A stretch of 64,000 nt of DNA from Lachnospiraceae bacterium (GCA_015056815.1 SVFN01000004.1:62001-126000); one strand, 5' to 3'; positions 30,224-39,831 are shown, numbered from the stretch's first letter. Notes: generated from the letters alone by a model not told the origin. Translations and numbers: made by a program.

Positions 30224-30298
30224 ATTTTAAATGACTGTTTCGTAGAATCAATGATCAAAATATAGGGGTTATGGAATATCATAAATGGAGGTAGACAG

Positions 30299-30562
30299 AT
30301 GGTAAAGCAAAAAGTCGTGATCAAGAATCCGACCGGATTACATCTGCGTCCGGCAGGGATTTTGTGCAAAGAAGCAATGCAGTATAAGTCGCTGATCACT
30401 TTTTCGTTTAAAGAAAGTACGGCAAATGCCAAGAGCGTGTTAAGCGTGCTGGGGGCATGTGTTAAGTGCGGTGATGAGGTCGAGTTTGTATGTGACGGTG
30501 AAGATGAGGAAGAGGCTTTAGCGGCACTGGTAAATGCTATTGAAAGCGGACTAGGAGAATAA
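30299..30562 (+). CDS. ptsH: HPr family phosphocarrier protein
   Basis: 87 residues. GLHLRPAG carries the catalytic H15, phosphorylated by Enzyme I in the sugar phosphotransferase system. S46 is present at the position used by HPr kinase for catabolite control, in a changed context (AKSVLSVLG rather than the common KSIMGVMSLG). Two extra cysteines sit just after it. The genome may have other HPr-like proteins, so this could be a Crh-like regulatory form, though H15 argues for a working carrier. Good ribosome site TGGAGG; its own promoter and a terminator make it monocistronic. ptsI is not nearby. Confidence 0.88.
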   Translation: MVKQKVVIKNPTGLHLRPAGILCKEAMQYKSLITFSFKESTANAKSVLSVLGACVKCGDEVEFVCDGEDEEEALAALVNAIESGLGE

Positions 30563-30568
30563 AAGGAC

Positions 30569-30597
30569 AGCCCATCTGAACAGATGGGCTTCTTTAT
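30569..30597 (+). terminator. Intrinsic terminator after HPr
   Basis: Stem AGCCCATCT / AGATGGGCT with a GAAC loop followed by TCTTTATT. The next gene starts about 11 bases later. Confidence 0.85.
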
Positions 30598-30607
30598 TGT
30601 GGTGATC

Positions 30608-31294
30608 ATGAAAAAAATGTGGCAGAAATCAGAAGAAAAACGGTATATCATATTTCCGGCCATAACGTTGTTCTGTCTGGCAGGCTGGATCGGAAGTCTC
30701 CTGCTTCCGGATAAGGTACTGGATACCTATTCGGTGAATATGACGGAGGAAGAAGGAGACACGGAGGAACTGCTCTCATTGGCAGAAGGAAATCATGTAC
30801 GTTATCAGATGGATACGAAAGGTATTCCCATGAAGGGGATACAGGTCGGCATCAACAAGCAGGGGAGGGAAATTTCCGGAATCCTTCACTATGATGTGTA
30901 TGTTATGAAAGATGGAAATGAGACATTGGCAAGCAGTAACGTATATGATCTTTCCGAAGGGTACGATCTGCAATATGTTTATCTGCCTTATGACGGGTAT
31001 GAAAAATGCACAGGGCAGCTTAGCATAGATTTTTATACACAGGACAATACAGCGGAAGTGATGAGTCCTGCCCTTATGGCGAATCATACCATGACAGCAG
31101 ATACGGTGACAATGAGTACGGCAGATCCGCAATTTAGCGGAAGCCTGAAGGGAAGCTATATTTACACGCACGATACGTATCCGTTTTTGTATGATTTCAG
31201 GATCATGACCTGTATTTTTCTGGCAGCATCCATGGCAGTGCATTATCCGCACAAGAACAGAAGGGGAGGGAAACAACATGAAGCAGGAGCATAA
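30608..31294 (+). CDS. Bitopic envelope protein, unrecognised, paired with the DUF2142 gene
   Basis: 228 residues. A transmembrane helix at about 15-35 and another near 198-215 enclose a beta-rich extracytoplasmic domain with repeated short strands (DVYVMKDGNETLASSNVYDLSEG, LSIDFYTQDN). No family recognised. The best start is ATG 30608, though its ribosome site is weak (GTGGTGATC); the frame is open a little further upstream through the HPr terminator. It overlaps the DUF2142 gene by 17 bp, which suggests that the two proteins work together, perhaps in glycan synthesis or sensing. Confidence 0.6.
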   Translation: MKKMWQKSEEKRYIIFPAITLFCLAGWIGSLLLPDKVLDTYSVNMTEEEGDTEELLSLAEGNHVRYQMDTKGIPMKGIQVGINKQGREISGILHYDVYVMKDGNETLASSNVYDLSEGYDLQYVYLPYDGYEKCTGQLSIDFYTQDNTAEVMSPALMANHTMTADTVTMSTADPQFSGSLKGSYIYTHDTYPFLYDFRIMTCIFLAASMAVHYPHKNRRGGKQHEAGA

Positions 31295-33434
31295 CGGAAC
31301 ATTTCCCGCTTCGAAGCTGGCGATCCATTTTCTTTTGCTGGGGATTTTGATGCTGACACTTGCCGGTGCTACAGAATGTGTCCTGTTCCAGTGGAGTTCG
31401 CTTGCCTATAAGGAAAAGCCGATCTGCTTTGCAGCAAAAGAGTTTGCGAACGGCAAAAAAGCAGAGATCTCTTATGAGGAGGATCTGGCGAAGCTGACGG
31501 ATGAAGAACAGAATGCGATCCTGGTGCAGCGGGAAAACGAGCGCCTGATCGCAGAGTATAACGGGGAAGTATATCAGCCCGAAGAAGATGATACACTTGT
31601 TGAAAAAGATGGCGTGTTTTATCGCAAGGTTATGAGGACGATTCTGCAGCTTGACCTGGGACATGAGTATTATATCAAGAAGCTTTCCGTCGGGCTTGCA
31701 CTGGAGGAAGACGGCGGGTATCAGGTAAGCCTGTATCAGAATGGAGAAAAGACCGGGGAAGGACTGTTTTGCAGCATCAGCTCGAAGATTGGCTTTGGTA
31801 TTATGAACGTAGGGCAGAAAGCAGATGCGGCAAGAATTGTGCTCACGACGCAGCAGAAACCGGATGCGGAGACACTTTCCGTTGTCTTTTCCAATGAATT
31901 TTCTTTTAATTTCATGCGGTTTTTCTTTTTGTTTTTACTGTTCAGTGTTGTAGCGATCCTGCTAAATACATTGATCCTGAAAAAGACCAGAACATATCTG
32001 AGTGAAAAGCCGGAATGGGTGTTTGCAATATCGGCGTTTTGCCTGGGAAGCCTTATGATCTGGGGGATCGGAACGAATCAGGTCGGATTTGATGAATATG
32101 CCCATGCAAAGACTGCATATGATCTGTCTTTTGGGGCAACAATAGAGACAACAGAAGCGGCAATGCAGATGAAAGGTAATCTGCTGCCCTATTTCAATAC
32201 CCCTGAGGAACGACAGATGGTGGAAGCCTATGAGCAGAAAATGGCAACAAAGATCGCACCGGACATTACCCATCAGAGTCGTATGGTCCGTACGGAGACC
32301 AGAGTATACTATCCGATGGCAGCGGGGTTTTGGCTTGGCAGAAAGCTGCACCTGGATTTTGCCAGGACGGTGGCACTTGCCAAATTCGGTAATCTTCTGG
32401 CCTATATCGCAGTTGTCTGGCTGGCGATCAGACTGGCAGGGCAGTATCGATTATTTGTAGTGCTTTTGGGACTGTTGCCCAATAATCTGTTTATTGCCAC
32501 ATCGATCACATATGATGCGGTAGTGACTTCCTTTTTACTGCTGGCATCGGTACTGATGTTAAATGAGATTTTAGAGCCACACAGGAAGCTGAGAGGGGGC
32601 AGTGTTTTGCTGATGCTCTTTTCGTTTGAGGTTGGCTGCCTGTCAAAGCCGATCTATATCGTGATGGCGTGCATGCTTTTGTTCTTTGGCCGGGATAAGT
32701 TTGAAAACCGAATTCAGGAATTCATAATGAAGGCGGCAGTACTGCTTATGACAGGACTCATGCTGTATAATATCTTCCATCCGACTCCTGTCTCCGGAGG
32801 AGATTATGCGCTGGTGTCCAATCTGAGTTATGCCGGTGATCCTAGAAATACAGGTTCCAGCGTTACAGGACAGATTGGGTATATCCTGCATAACCCGTAT
32901 GCTTATACGATCCTGCTTCTTCGCTCCATGGCCGGGATGCTTACAGACTATGTGACGGCTTCGGTACCGTTTGTGGGTTTTGCCTATCTGGGATTTGCTT
33001 CCGGAGTGGTCAACTGGATCTGTATCCTGTTGGCAGTGCTCGCATCCCTTTACACAGCGAGGGAAACCCAGTATTTTTCCGGGGAAAACAAGGGGATTTT
33101 CGGACGAAGTGCGATCGGAATGAAATATGTGATCCTGAATCTGATCATGTGTTTCGGAGTGACAGCAATCGTCTGGACTTCCATGTATGTCTCCTATACA
33201 GCTGTGGGAGCTGATGTGATCGAAGGCGTACAGGGACGGTATTTTATTCCGCTGTTTCTGCCGTTTTTCAGTTGCCTGTTTTTAAGAAGAGATACGGAAA
33301 AAAAACAGACTGCACTCGGGAAAATATGGAATGGGATCAGACCTGCTGCCATGTATGCAGTGCTGACAGGAAGCATGATCTTTTTGAATCTGGCAATGAT
33401 CTGGAAATTAGTGATCCTGCGTTTAAATGTATAA
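31278..33434 (+). CDS. DUF2142 family multipass membrane protein (GT-C-like)
   Basis: 718 residues. A first helix at about 15-37 is followed by an extracytoplasmic region to about residue 205, then 11 or so helices. QVGFDEYAHAKTAYDL after the third helix is the DUF2142 signature, with the acidic DE pair at the position where GT-C glycosyltransferases hold catalytic Asp/Glu. Several DUF2142 proteins lie in surface polysaccharide loci, and a lipid-linked sugar transfer or ligation role is commonly inferred. Start ATG at 31278 after AGGGGAGGG, overlapping the upstream gene. Three GT2 genes follow. Confidence 0.8.
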   Translation: MKQEHNGTFPASKLAIHFLLLGILMLTLAGATECVLFQWSSLAYKEKPICFAAKEFANGKKAEISYEEDLAKLTDEEQNAILVQRENERLIAEYNGEVYQPEEDDTLVEKDGVFYRKVMRTILQLDLGHEYYIKKLSVGLALEEDGGYQVSLYQNGEKTGEGLFCSISSKIGFGIMNVGQKADAARIVLTTQQKPDAETLSVVFSNEFSFNFMRFFFLFLLFSVVAILLNTLILKKTRTYLSEKPEWVFAISAFCLGSLMIWGIGTNQVGFDEYAHAKTAYDLSFGATIETTEAAMQMKGNLLPYFNTPEERQMVEAYEQKMATKIAPDITHQSRMVRTETRVYYPMAAGFWLGRKLHLDFARTVALAKFGNLLAYIAVVWLAIRLAGQYRLFVVLLGLLPNNLFIATSITYDAVVTSFLLLASVLMLNEILEPHRKLRGGSVLLMLFSFEVGCLSKPIYIVMACMLLFFGRDKFENRIQEFIMKAAVLLMTGLMLYNIFHPTPVSGGDYALVSNLSYAGDPRNTGSSVTGQIGYILHNPYAYTILLLRSMAGMLTDYVTASVPFVGFAYLGFASGVVNWICILLAVLASLYTARETQYFSGENKGIFGRSAIGMKYVILNLIMCFGVTAIVWTSMYVSYTAVGADVIEGVQGRYFIPLFLPFFSCLFLRRDTEKKQTALGKIWNGIRPAAMYAVLTGSMIFLNLAMIWKLVILRLNV

Positions 33435-33455
33435 AGAGTCAAGTGGAGAAAACAT

Positions 33456-34469
33456 ATGGTAAGTGTTGTAGTTCCAGTCTACCGCAGCGAAGATACCTTA
33501 GAACGCTGTGTGAACAGCCTGTGTGCGCAGACGTATGAGGATCTGGAGATCATTCTGGTCGTGGATCCGCCACCGGATGCCTCCGGGATCTTAGCTGCGA
33601 AGCTGGCAGAACAGAATGAGAAAGTGCGGGTGATCTTTCAAAAAAACGAGGGAGTTTCTCCCTCGCGCAACAGAGGGATCCGGGAAGCGAAAGGAACCTA
33701 TATCCGGTTTGTGGACAGTGATGATTATGTGGAGCCGGATTCGATCCGCTGCATGGTGGAAGCAATGGAGAACACAGATACGGATCTGGTGATCGCAGGA
33801 TACCATCATCTGTATTTTGGTCGTAAGATCACCAAACTCCCTCCGGTCACAGGTACCTTTGGGACGTCAAAAGCAATGGAGGAAGTGTTAAAACTGTACG
33901 AGACCGGTTATCTGAACATGCCTTGGAATAAGCTGTATAAGAGAGAACAGATAACGGAAGGATTCCCGACAGACCGCAATCTGGGAGAGGATCTTTTGTT
34001 TAATCTTTCCTATCTGAAGGGCACCGGACGGTTTACGGTGATACAGCAGACGGTCTGTGAGTATATACAGGATGATCGCGGGACGACTCTCTCGACCAAA
34101 CGAAGGACAGATAAACTTTCGATCACACTTTCTCTCTACAAAGAAGTCTGCGAAAGACTTGGACAGATGTATCAGGAGCTTCCGAAGAAACAGAGCGTAT
34201 TGGATTCCAAACTGGTAGTGGAATTTCTGGATGATGTGGAGGGCCTGTATTTTGAAAAGGGAATGAGCCACAAGGAGAAAACGGGCATCATCAGAGAGTA
34301 TGAGCAGGCTTTGAAAGACCTTTTGTCTGATCATCCCGGGTGTCTGATCAGACTGACATTGCCGGATTATAAGATCATCTATTTTTTCTTAAAACGCCGA
34401 ATGACAGGGATAACCCGGCTTATGATCTGTCTGCGGGGAATCGTGGTGAAACTGTTGGGAAGGAGATAG
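33456..34469 (+). CDS. Glycosyltransferase family 2
   Basis: 337 residues. The N-terminal GT-A domain begins VSVVVPVYRSEDTLERCVNSL, and FVDSDDYV is the metal-binding DxD. The first UDP-sugar aspartate region is altered: EIILVVDPPPDASG replaces the usual LVDDGSTD. The C-terminal third is helical and ends in a hydrophobic/basic patch. It transfers a nucleotide sugar to a glycan under construction; sugar and acceptor are unknown. Start after GTGGAGAAA; the next gene begins one base after the stop, so the pair is co-translated. Confidence 0.85.
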   Translation: MVSVVVPVYRSEDTLERCVNSLCAQTYEDLEIILVVDPPPDASGILAAKLAEQNEKVRVIFQKNEGVSPSRNRGIREAKGTYIRFVDSDDYVEPDSIRCMVEAMENTDTDLVIAGYHHLYFGRKITKLPPVTGTFGTSKAMEEVLKLYETGYLNMPWNKLYKREQITEGFPTDRNLGEDLLFNLSYLKGTGRFTVIQQTVCEYIQDDRGTTLSTKRRTDKLSITLSLYKEVCERLGQMYQELPKKQSVLDSKLVVEFLDDVEGLYFEKGMSHKEKTGIIREYEQALKDLLSDHPGCLIRLTLPDYKIIYFFLKRRMTGITRLMICLRGIVVKLLGRR

Positions 34470-34470
34470 T

Positions 34471-35541
34471 ATGGAGCCTTTGATCAGTGTGATTGTTCCA
34501 ATCTATAAGGTGGAAAAATATCTGCAAAGAGCAATTGAGAGTATCCGGGAGCAGACCTATACCAATCTGGAGATCCTTCTGGTGGATGACGGATCCCCGG
34601 ATCTGTGCGGACAGATCTGTGACCGGTATGCACAGAAAGATTCCAGAATCAAAGTGATCCATAAGCCAAACGGCGGATTGTCTGATGCAAGAAATGCGGG
34701 ACTGGATCAGATGACGGGAGAATATGTGGTCTTTGTCGACAGCGATGATTATATCGCGGATTTTTTTATAGAAGAACTGTATCAGATACTGATCAGAAAT
34801 GATGCAGATGTCAGTTTCTGCCGGTATGAGGTCGTGACAAAAGAAGACCGTTGCGAGGCGGACAGACTCAGGCGTTTTTATCCGGCAGGCAGCGGCAGGG
34901 AGGCCGTAGCGGCAAATGTTGTGGAGAAGACAGCAAAAGGCACGGAGAAAACAGCGCAGAGTGTAAGCGGGCAGTTGATGGAAATCTGTGACAGACACAG
35001 ACTGTTACTGAATATGTACGATCGGAACCACCCCGATGCGACTTATTTTATCGTGAGCTGGAATAAACTCTACAAGGCAGCTTTATGGGAAGGAATACGC
35101 TTCCCGAAGGGCAAAATCCATGAGGACGAGGCGACGACTTATAAGATTTTTGATAAAACGGGGAAGGGTGTTTATGTTAAAGTCCCCATGTATGCGTATT
35201 TCAGTGCCCCTTCGAGCATCACCAGGGATGCATTTTCCTTAAAACGTCTGGACTGGATGGATGCATTGACAGATCGTATCCATTATTTTGAAAAAAAAGG
35301 TGAGAGGGATCTGGTTTCCTGCGGAATACAGGCGAGAGCGGACGGAGCGATCAAGTATTATTATCCGCTTAAGGAGAGAATACCGGAGGCAGCAGATGAA
35401 AGAAAACGGTTAAAGAATTATGTGAGGGATGCCTTGACGGCGGACAGGGAGTATCATAATCTGACGAGCCGCAACAGGATCGGATACCGGCTGTTTTTAT
35501 GGACTCCGTGGCTGTACCGCAGACTGATCGCAGGTTCCTGA
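34471..35541 (+). CDS. Glycosyltransferase family 2
   Basis: 356 residues. ISVIVPIYKVEKYLQRAIESI, LVDDGSPD, KPNGGLSDARNAG and FVDSDDYI are all present, so a catalytically complete GT2 GT-A domain covers about residues 1-220. The middle carries a charged, less conserved insert (KEDRCEADRL to SGQLMEICDRH). Like other WcaA/EpsJ-type transferases it should act at the cytoplasmic face of the membrane on a lipid-linked glycan. It follows the preceding GT2 with a one-base gap, and a strong terminator closes the unit (30608-35541). Confidence 0.88.
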   Translation: MEPLISVIVPIYKVEKYLQRAIESIREQTYTNLEILLVDDGSPDLCGQICDRYAQKDSRIKVIHKPNGGLSDARNAGLDQMTGEYVVFVDSDDYIADFFIEELYQILIRNDADVSFCRYEVVTKEDRCEADRLRRFYPAGSGREAVAANVVEKTAKGTEKTAQSVSGQLMEICDRHRLLLNMYDRNHPDATYFIVSWNKLYKAALWEGIRFPKGKIHEDEATTYKIFDKTGKGVYVKVPMYAYFSAPSSITRDAFSLKRLDWMDALTDRIHYFEKKGERDLVSCGIQARADGAIKYYYPLKERIPEAADERKRLKNYVRDALTADREYHNLTSRNRIGYRLFLWTPWLYRRLIAGS

Positions 35542-35552
35542 AGCGAAATGAA

Positions 35553-35590
35553 AAACTGGCAGAATCACGTAGATCTGCCGGTTTCTTTTT
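35553..35590 (+). terminator. Intrinsic terminator closing the DUF2142-GT2-GT2 unit
   Basis: AAACTGGCAGA pairs with TCTGCCGGTTT (one G-U), 10-base loop, then CTTTTT. Confidence 0.85.
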
Positions 35591-35651
35591 GGAATATATG
35601 GAAAAAAGAGATCGGGAGGATGCATACTTGAGTGAAAGAAAAAGGAAAGAC

Positions 35652-35681
35652 TTGAACTGTCCTGCCCGATAATGGTAGAAT
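35652..35681 (+). promoter_or_regulatory. Promoter for the GT2 gene at 35719
   Basis: TTGAAC (35652-35657), 18-base spacer, TAGAAT (35676-35681), with TG at -15/-14 giving an extended -10. It lies between a terminator and the next GT2 start. Confidence 0.7.
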
Positions 35682-35718
35682 GACGAAAGGTGAGTAATGA
35701 GCAGGAAAGGGAAAAGGA

Positions 35719-36747
35719 ATGCCAAAAGTAAGTATCGTCGTACCTGTCTACAATATGGAAAAATATCTGGACCGCTGTGTGAAAAGCATTCAGGCACAGA
35801 CCTTACAGGACATCGAGATCATTCTGGTGGATGATGGCGGGAAGGACCGTTCCGTGCAGATGTGTGATGAATATGCAGCGGCTGACAGCCGCATAAAGGT
35901 CCTTCACAAGCCAAACGGCGGACTTACTTCCGCATGGAAAGCGGGAAGCCGGATCGCCACGGGAGAATATACCGGATATATAGACAGTGATGATTTTATC
36001 GAAAGGGAAATGTACGAAAGACTGTATGAAAGGGCGGTACAGGAAAATGCGGATATCGCCTGTTGCGGTCTGAAACATTTTTATGAAGCGAAGGATCATG
36101 AGGAATGGACGGAGCAGATGGAGTTCCCGCAGGACGTTTTCTCGGTCGAACAGCTTCGGGACAAAATGTTCCCGGTACTGATCAACAATGGTTCTTTTAT
36201 GGGACGTTCCTTACAGCCAAACCGCGTGACGAAGCTGGTGCGTACCTCTTTGGTGCAAAAGAATCTTTCCCTGTGCGATGACAGAGTGGATGTGGGAGAA
36301 GATTTCCAGTTTTCCCTCTGCATGTTTTTGGACGCAGACAAAGTCGTGATCTTAAAGGATTATTTTCCTTATTATTACTGGATGAACAATACTTCTATGA
36401 CGATGAAGTACGATGAGCATTATATAGAACGGATCAAAAGGCTTAAGGAAAATCTTGAGCGGATTTCGGATCAGAAGAACGTATTTGATTTCAAACCGCA
36501 GATCACCAACGATTTCCTCTGCCTGACAGTGCTGGAGGTCAAAGGAAGCATCTATAAACGAAAAGGGACTGCCTATCGGATTCTTCGAAAGGATCTGGTG
36601 AAGATCTGCACGGACGATGTGGTGGTTAAGGCATTAAAAGAAGCCGATATGCCGGGACTTAGTGCAGCCGAAAAACTGTTTTTGTTTTTTATGAAGTATC
36701 ATTTTTATTTTTTGATCTATCTGGCGGTACGCGTTTATTTCCGGTAG
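35719..36747 (+). CDS. Glycosyltransferase family 2
   Basis: 342 residues. VSIVVPVYNMEKYLDRCV, LVDDGGKDRS, KPNGGLTSAWKAG and YIDSDDFI mark a complete GT2 domain. WKAG replaces the usual ARNAG. The C-terminal half is mostly helical and ends in a hydrophobic segment (KLFLFFMKYHFYFLIYLAVRV) that could hold the enzyme at the membrane. Start ATG after AGGAAAGGG. It has its own promoter and is followed by a 227-bp gap rich in short inverted repeats. The sugar it transfers cannot be inferred. Confidence 0.87.
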   Translation: MPKVSIVVPVYNMEKYLDRCVKSIQAQTLQDIEIILVDDGGKDRSVQMCDEYAAADSRIKVLHKPNGGLTSAWKAGSRIATGEYTGYIDSDDFIEREMYERLYERAVQENADIACCGLKHFYEAKDHEEWTEQMEFPQDVFSVEQLRDKMFPVLINNGSFMGRSLQPNRVTKLVRTSLVQKNLSLCDDRVDVGEDFQFSLCMFLDADKVVILKDYFPYYYWMNNTSMTMKYDEHYIERIKRLKENLERISDQKNVFDFKPQITNDFLCLTVLEVKGSIYKRKGTAYRILRKDLVKICTDDVVVKALKEADMPGLSAAEKLFLFFMKYHFYFLIYLAVRVYFR

Positions 36748-36974
36748 GAGAAAGAGAAATATAACGATTTGAAAGATTGCGAAGTGCATTCGCGTTACCA
36801 TTTCGAGCTTCGTATGACGCTGCGAGGTTGCGGAGAAACTGTATAAAACAGCCGATCATGTGAAAAACATGTTACATTCATCGACCGGAGTAACGTTTTC
36901 GCAGAAACAGAAACAAATGGGTAACGAAGCTTAGCAGCAACGTAGGGATTATTAACAGGATTGGGAGTAGGAAA
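36748..36974 (+). other. 227-bp intergenic region with several short inverted repeats
   Basis: No gene. It holds hairpin-forming stretches: GCGAA/TTCGC near 36780, CATGT/ACATG near 36860 and GTTAC/GTAAC near 36870-36900. CGTTACC-ATTT near its start recurs inverted as AAATGGGTAACG near 36920. The sequence ends in GGGAGTAGGAAA, the ribosome site of the ArnT-like gene. It could be a structured leader or a decayed repeat element. Confidence 0.5.
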
Positions 36975-38513
36975 ATGAAAAACCGGAAGATCAGTGAAAA
37001 AAAGAAAACAATCGGTGCACTTTTTGCCTGTGCACTTTTGTTTGCGCTCCTGGCTTTTTTGTGCTTTTATAAACTGGGCGTGAAATATGTAGATCCCTGG
37101 GACGAGGCAAGGCATGGGGTCAATGCTTACGAAATGCTAAAAAGCGGGAAATTATTTCAGAACACTTATCTTTACGAGCCGGATTATTATAATCTCAAAC
37201 CGCCGTTTAGCATGTGGTGTCAGATGGTAAGCTTTCTGATTTTGGGAGTGAGTCCTTTTTCACTGCGGTTTTATTCGGGACTTTGCTATCTGATCACGGC
37301 AGCAGTCTGTGCCCGTTTTTTGTGGAAACGATACGGGAGAGTGGAAGCCGTTCTGGGCTTGGGACTTCTCGCCTGCAATACCACGCCGTTTGCGGCACAT
37401 ATGGTGAGAGCGGGGGATGCGGACAGTCTCTATGTGCTTCTGTTTACACTGGCGATGCTCTTTATGATACAGATTCCGGAAAAACAATCAAACCTGTATC
37501 TGTGCGGACTCTTTTTTGCGCTGGCATTTCTGACAAAGAGCTATCACGCAGGCGTTATCGCCGTGATCGGGGGATTGTATCTGATCGCTTCCGGTGAGAT
37601 CAAAAAGATGAAGGCAAAGACCTGGCTGTACTTTGCGGCTTCCTGCATCCTGCCGTTACTGGTATGGGCAGTGCCGCGATTTATGGCGGACGGGACAGCC
37701 TTTTTCAAAGCCATGATCCTGACAGATGTCCTTGGAAGAACGGATGGGACTTTGCAGAACAATATCCAGCCCTTTGGCTGGTATGCACAGTATTATCTTG
37801 GCACCATGAGCGGGAAGCTGATGATCTATCTGTGGGCACTTATGGTAGATGTGGCAGGCTTGTTTTTGCTATCCATCGGAAAGACCAAGGAAGAACGAAA
37901 GGCACAGAGCAGGGAAGTCATCGCATATGCCCTGTGGATTCTGATCCCGTTTTTGGCTTTTTCCGCCGTTTCCAACAAACTGCTGTGGTATCTGTATCCC
38001 GTCACGATCCCGCTGCTTTTAGTCATGGCGGTCGTGAGTGGCAAGGTGATCAAAGAAGAACAACTAACGATCCCTCTCAGAGCACTGGCCGCGATCCTGG
38101 CAGCCGTCTGCATCACAGTCTATGCCAAAGATGTTTACACCACGATCCATAAACAGACCGAAGTCGAGGGCAATGATTTCCAGAACCTTGTCCGTTTGAC
38201 GTCTTCCGGACTGCGGGAACAATACGGCAGTGAGACTACCCTGTACGCTGCGGTTATTTACGGACCGGACGAAAACGGCAGCCGGAGCACCGACTGGGCG
38301 GGACAGGACGTCTTCGTCGCCGAAAGCAGTGGTGATCTGAAATGTCTTTCGGGTGGAGATGCCGCATTATCACAGACCGCAGACGATAACGGCGCGATCG
38401 GGATTCTGTTCCTTTCCCGACAATACGAACAGGAATGGATCACCACCCCCGCTGCCGGGGACTACATCCGTTATGAGGAGTCAGCAGAGAACGTCGCATA
38501 TATAAAGAAATAA
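36975..38513 (+). CDS. ArnT/PMT-like GT-C glycosyltransferase (GT39/GT83)
   Basis: 512 residues, about 12 helices over the first 385 residues and a soluble C-terminal domain outside the membrane. The first external loop has VDPWDEARHGVNAYEM and YNLKPPFSMWCQM; the WDEAR acid pair and the KPP motif are the catalytic and lipid-phosphate regions of ArnT- and Pmt-type enzymes that use polyprenyl-phosphate sugars. It should transfer a sugar from a lipid carrier to an extracellular acceptor (glycan, wall polymer or protein). The DPM1-like enzyme at 48208 is a candidate donor synthase. Start ATG after GGGAGTAGG. Confidence 0.85.
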   Translation: MKNRKISEKKKTIGALFACALLFALLAFLCFYKLGVKYVDPWDEARHGVNAYEMLKSGKLFQNTYLYEPDYYNLKPPFSMWCQMVSFLILGVSPFSLRFYSGLCYLITAAVCARFLWKRYGRVEAVLGLGLLACNTTPFAAHMVRAGDADSLYVLLFTLAMLFMIQIPEKQSNLYLCGLFFALAFLTKSYHAGVIAVIGGLYLIASGEIKKMKAKTWLYFAASCILPLLVWAVPRFMADGTAFFKAMILTDVLGRTDGTLQNNIQPFGWYAQYYLGTMSGKLMIYLWALMVDVAGLFLLSIGKTKEERKAQSREVIAYALWILIPFLAFSAVSNKLLWYLYPVTIPLLLVMAVVSGKVIKEEQLTIPLRALAAILAAVCITVYAKDVYTTIHKQTEVEGNDFQNLVRLTSSGLREQYGSETTLYAAVIYGPDENGSRSTDWAGQDVFVAESSGDLKCLSGGDAALSQTADDNGAIGILFLSRQYEQEWITTPAAGDYIRYEESAENVAYIKK

Positions 38514-38547
38514 TACCATAAAATATCTTAAGAATTTCGAAAAGGTA

Positions 38548-38576
38548 TAGGCAAACCGCCTTTTATTTGATAGAAT
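38548..38576 (+). promoter_or_regulatory. Extended -10 promoter for the DUF3048 lipoprotein
   Basis: TAGGCA (38548-38553), 17 bases, TAGAAT (38571-38576) with TGA before it. An AAAAGG...CCTTTT pairing just upstream may be a weak terminator of the previous gene and overlaps the -35 region. Confidence 0.5.
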
Positions 38577-38629
38577 AGGATAGCGTTGCAACCAAAAAAG
38601 TACAGTTTTAAAGGAAAGAGCAGGATATT

Positions 38630-39796
38630 ATGAAAAAATTAGAAGTATTGTTGATCACCGCATTCGCGTCTGTTTCTATTCTGGCAGGATGCGGGGCAAA
38701 AGAAGAAGAGCCTGCACCGCAGGTGGTAGAGGAGCCAAAGGAAGAACCGGCAGAAGAAAAGGAAGAAGAGCCGGAAGAAGTGGAAGAGGAAGAAAAAGAG
38801 GTTCTACCGGCAGGAAAAGCAAGAAGTGCCCTGACTGGCGAGATCATTGATGAGGAGATTGCAGATTCGCGTCCGATCGCGATCATGCTTCCTTCCGATA
38901 AAGCGGCACAGCCGCAATACGGTATCGGCGAGGCCGGTGTTTTATATGAGTGTATGGAAGAAGGCGATATGTCACGTCAGATGGCAGTGATCGAGAACTG
39001 GAAAGATATCGAGACACTGGGAAATGTCAGAAGCTGTCGGGATTATTATGTATACTGGGCTCTGGAATGGGATCCGATCTTAGTACATTTCGGAGGACCA
39101 TATTATCTGGCGGATGTTGTAAACCGTGAGGATGTTGATAATATTACAGGCTGTGCGGTCAATTCCACCAGTAATGATCCGGGTGCGGCTGCATTTTACC
39201 GGACTACGGATAAGGAAGCACCGCATAATGCGTACACCAGTGGTTCCAAGCTGACAGAGCAGTGCGAGAAACTGGAATATTCGCTGACACATACCAACGA
39301 AGAGTATCATCCGGAGCATTTCCTGTATGCTACCAAGGAAGAGAATACCTTAGAAGGACAGGCAGGCGTGATGGATGCCAAAGAGATCGATCTGACAGGA
39401 GGATTCCCTTATACCAAATCTTCCCTTACATACAACGAGGAGAAGGGAATCTATGAGAAATCCCTGTACGGCTCACCGCAGAAGGATGGTACGACAGGAG
39501 AGCAGCTGTCATTCGAGAACGTAGTGATCCAGTTTGCACATTATGAAGTGCGAGATGCAAAGGGTTATCTTGCATTTAATTGTCATGATAATACACATGA
39601 CGGATATTACATTACGAATGGTAAGGCTGTCCATGTGAAATGGGCTAAGACTTCGGATTATTCTCCGACAAGATTTTATTATGATGATCTGTCGCAGGTC
39701 GAGTTCAATGTAGGTAAGACATATATCGCTATCGTAGAAGATGACAAGTCCTTTACGATCGATGGGGAAACTTATAAATCCGATACACAGGAATAA
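38630..39796 (+). CDS. DUF3048 family lipoprotein (YerB-like)
   Basis: 388 residues. Signal with lipobox LAGC places the lipidated Cys at residue 22. A 35-residue linker is almost only E, P and V. The DUF3048 domain follows: ALTGEIIDEE, RPIAIMLPSDKAAQPQYGIGEA, then GNVRSCRDYYVYWALEWDPILVHFGG, and a C-terminal beta-rich half ending in TYIAIVEDDKS. YerB-type proteins are secreted and of unknown biochemical role; some links to wall or spore envelope have been suggested. It has its own promoter and terminator, so it is a single-gene unit. Confidence 0.88.
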   Translation: MKKLEVLLITAFASVSILAGCGAKEEEPAPQVVEEPKEEPAEEKEEEPEEVEEEEKEVLPAGKARSALTGEIIDEEIADSRPIAIMLPSDKAAQPQYGIGEAGVLYECMEEGDMSRQMAVIENWKDIETLGNVRSCRDYYVYWALEWDPILVHFGGPYYLADVVNREDVDNITGCAVNSTSNDPGAAAFYRTTDKEAPHNAYTSGSKLTEQCEKLEYSLTHTNEEYHPEHFLYATKEENTLEGQAGVMDAKEIDLTGGFPYTKSSLTYNEEKGIYEKSLYGSPQKDGTTGEQLSFENVVIQFAHYEVRDAKGYLAFNCHDNTHDGYYITNGKAVHVKWAKTSDYSPTRFYYDDLSQVEFNVGKTYIAIVEDDKSFTIDGETYKSDTQE

Positions 39797-39803
39797 AGAT
39801 ACG

Positions 39804-39831
39804 AGACCGCGGATAGTTCCGCGGTCTTTTT
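39804..39831 (+). terminator. Intrinsic terminator after the DUF3048 gene
   Basis: Perfect 9-bp stem AGACCGCGG / CCGCGGTCT, ATAGTT loop, then TTTTT. The GGGAG ribosome site of the HD-GYP gene starts straight after the T-run. Confidence 0.92.
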
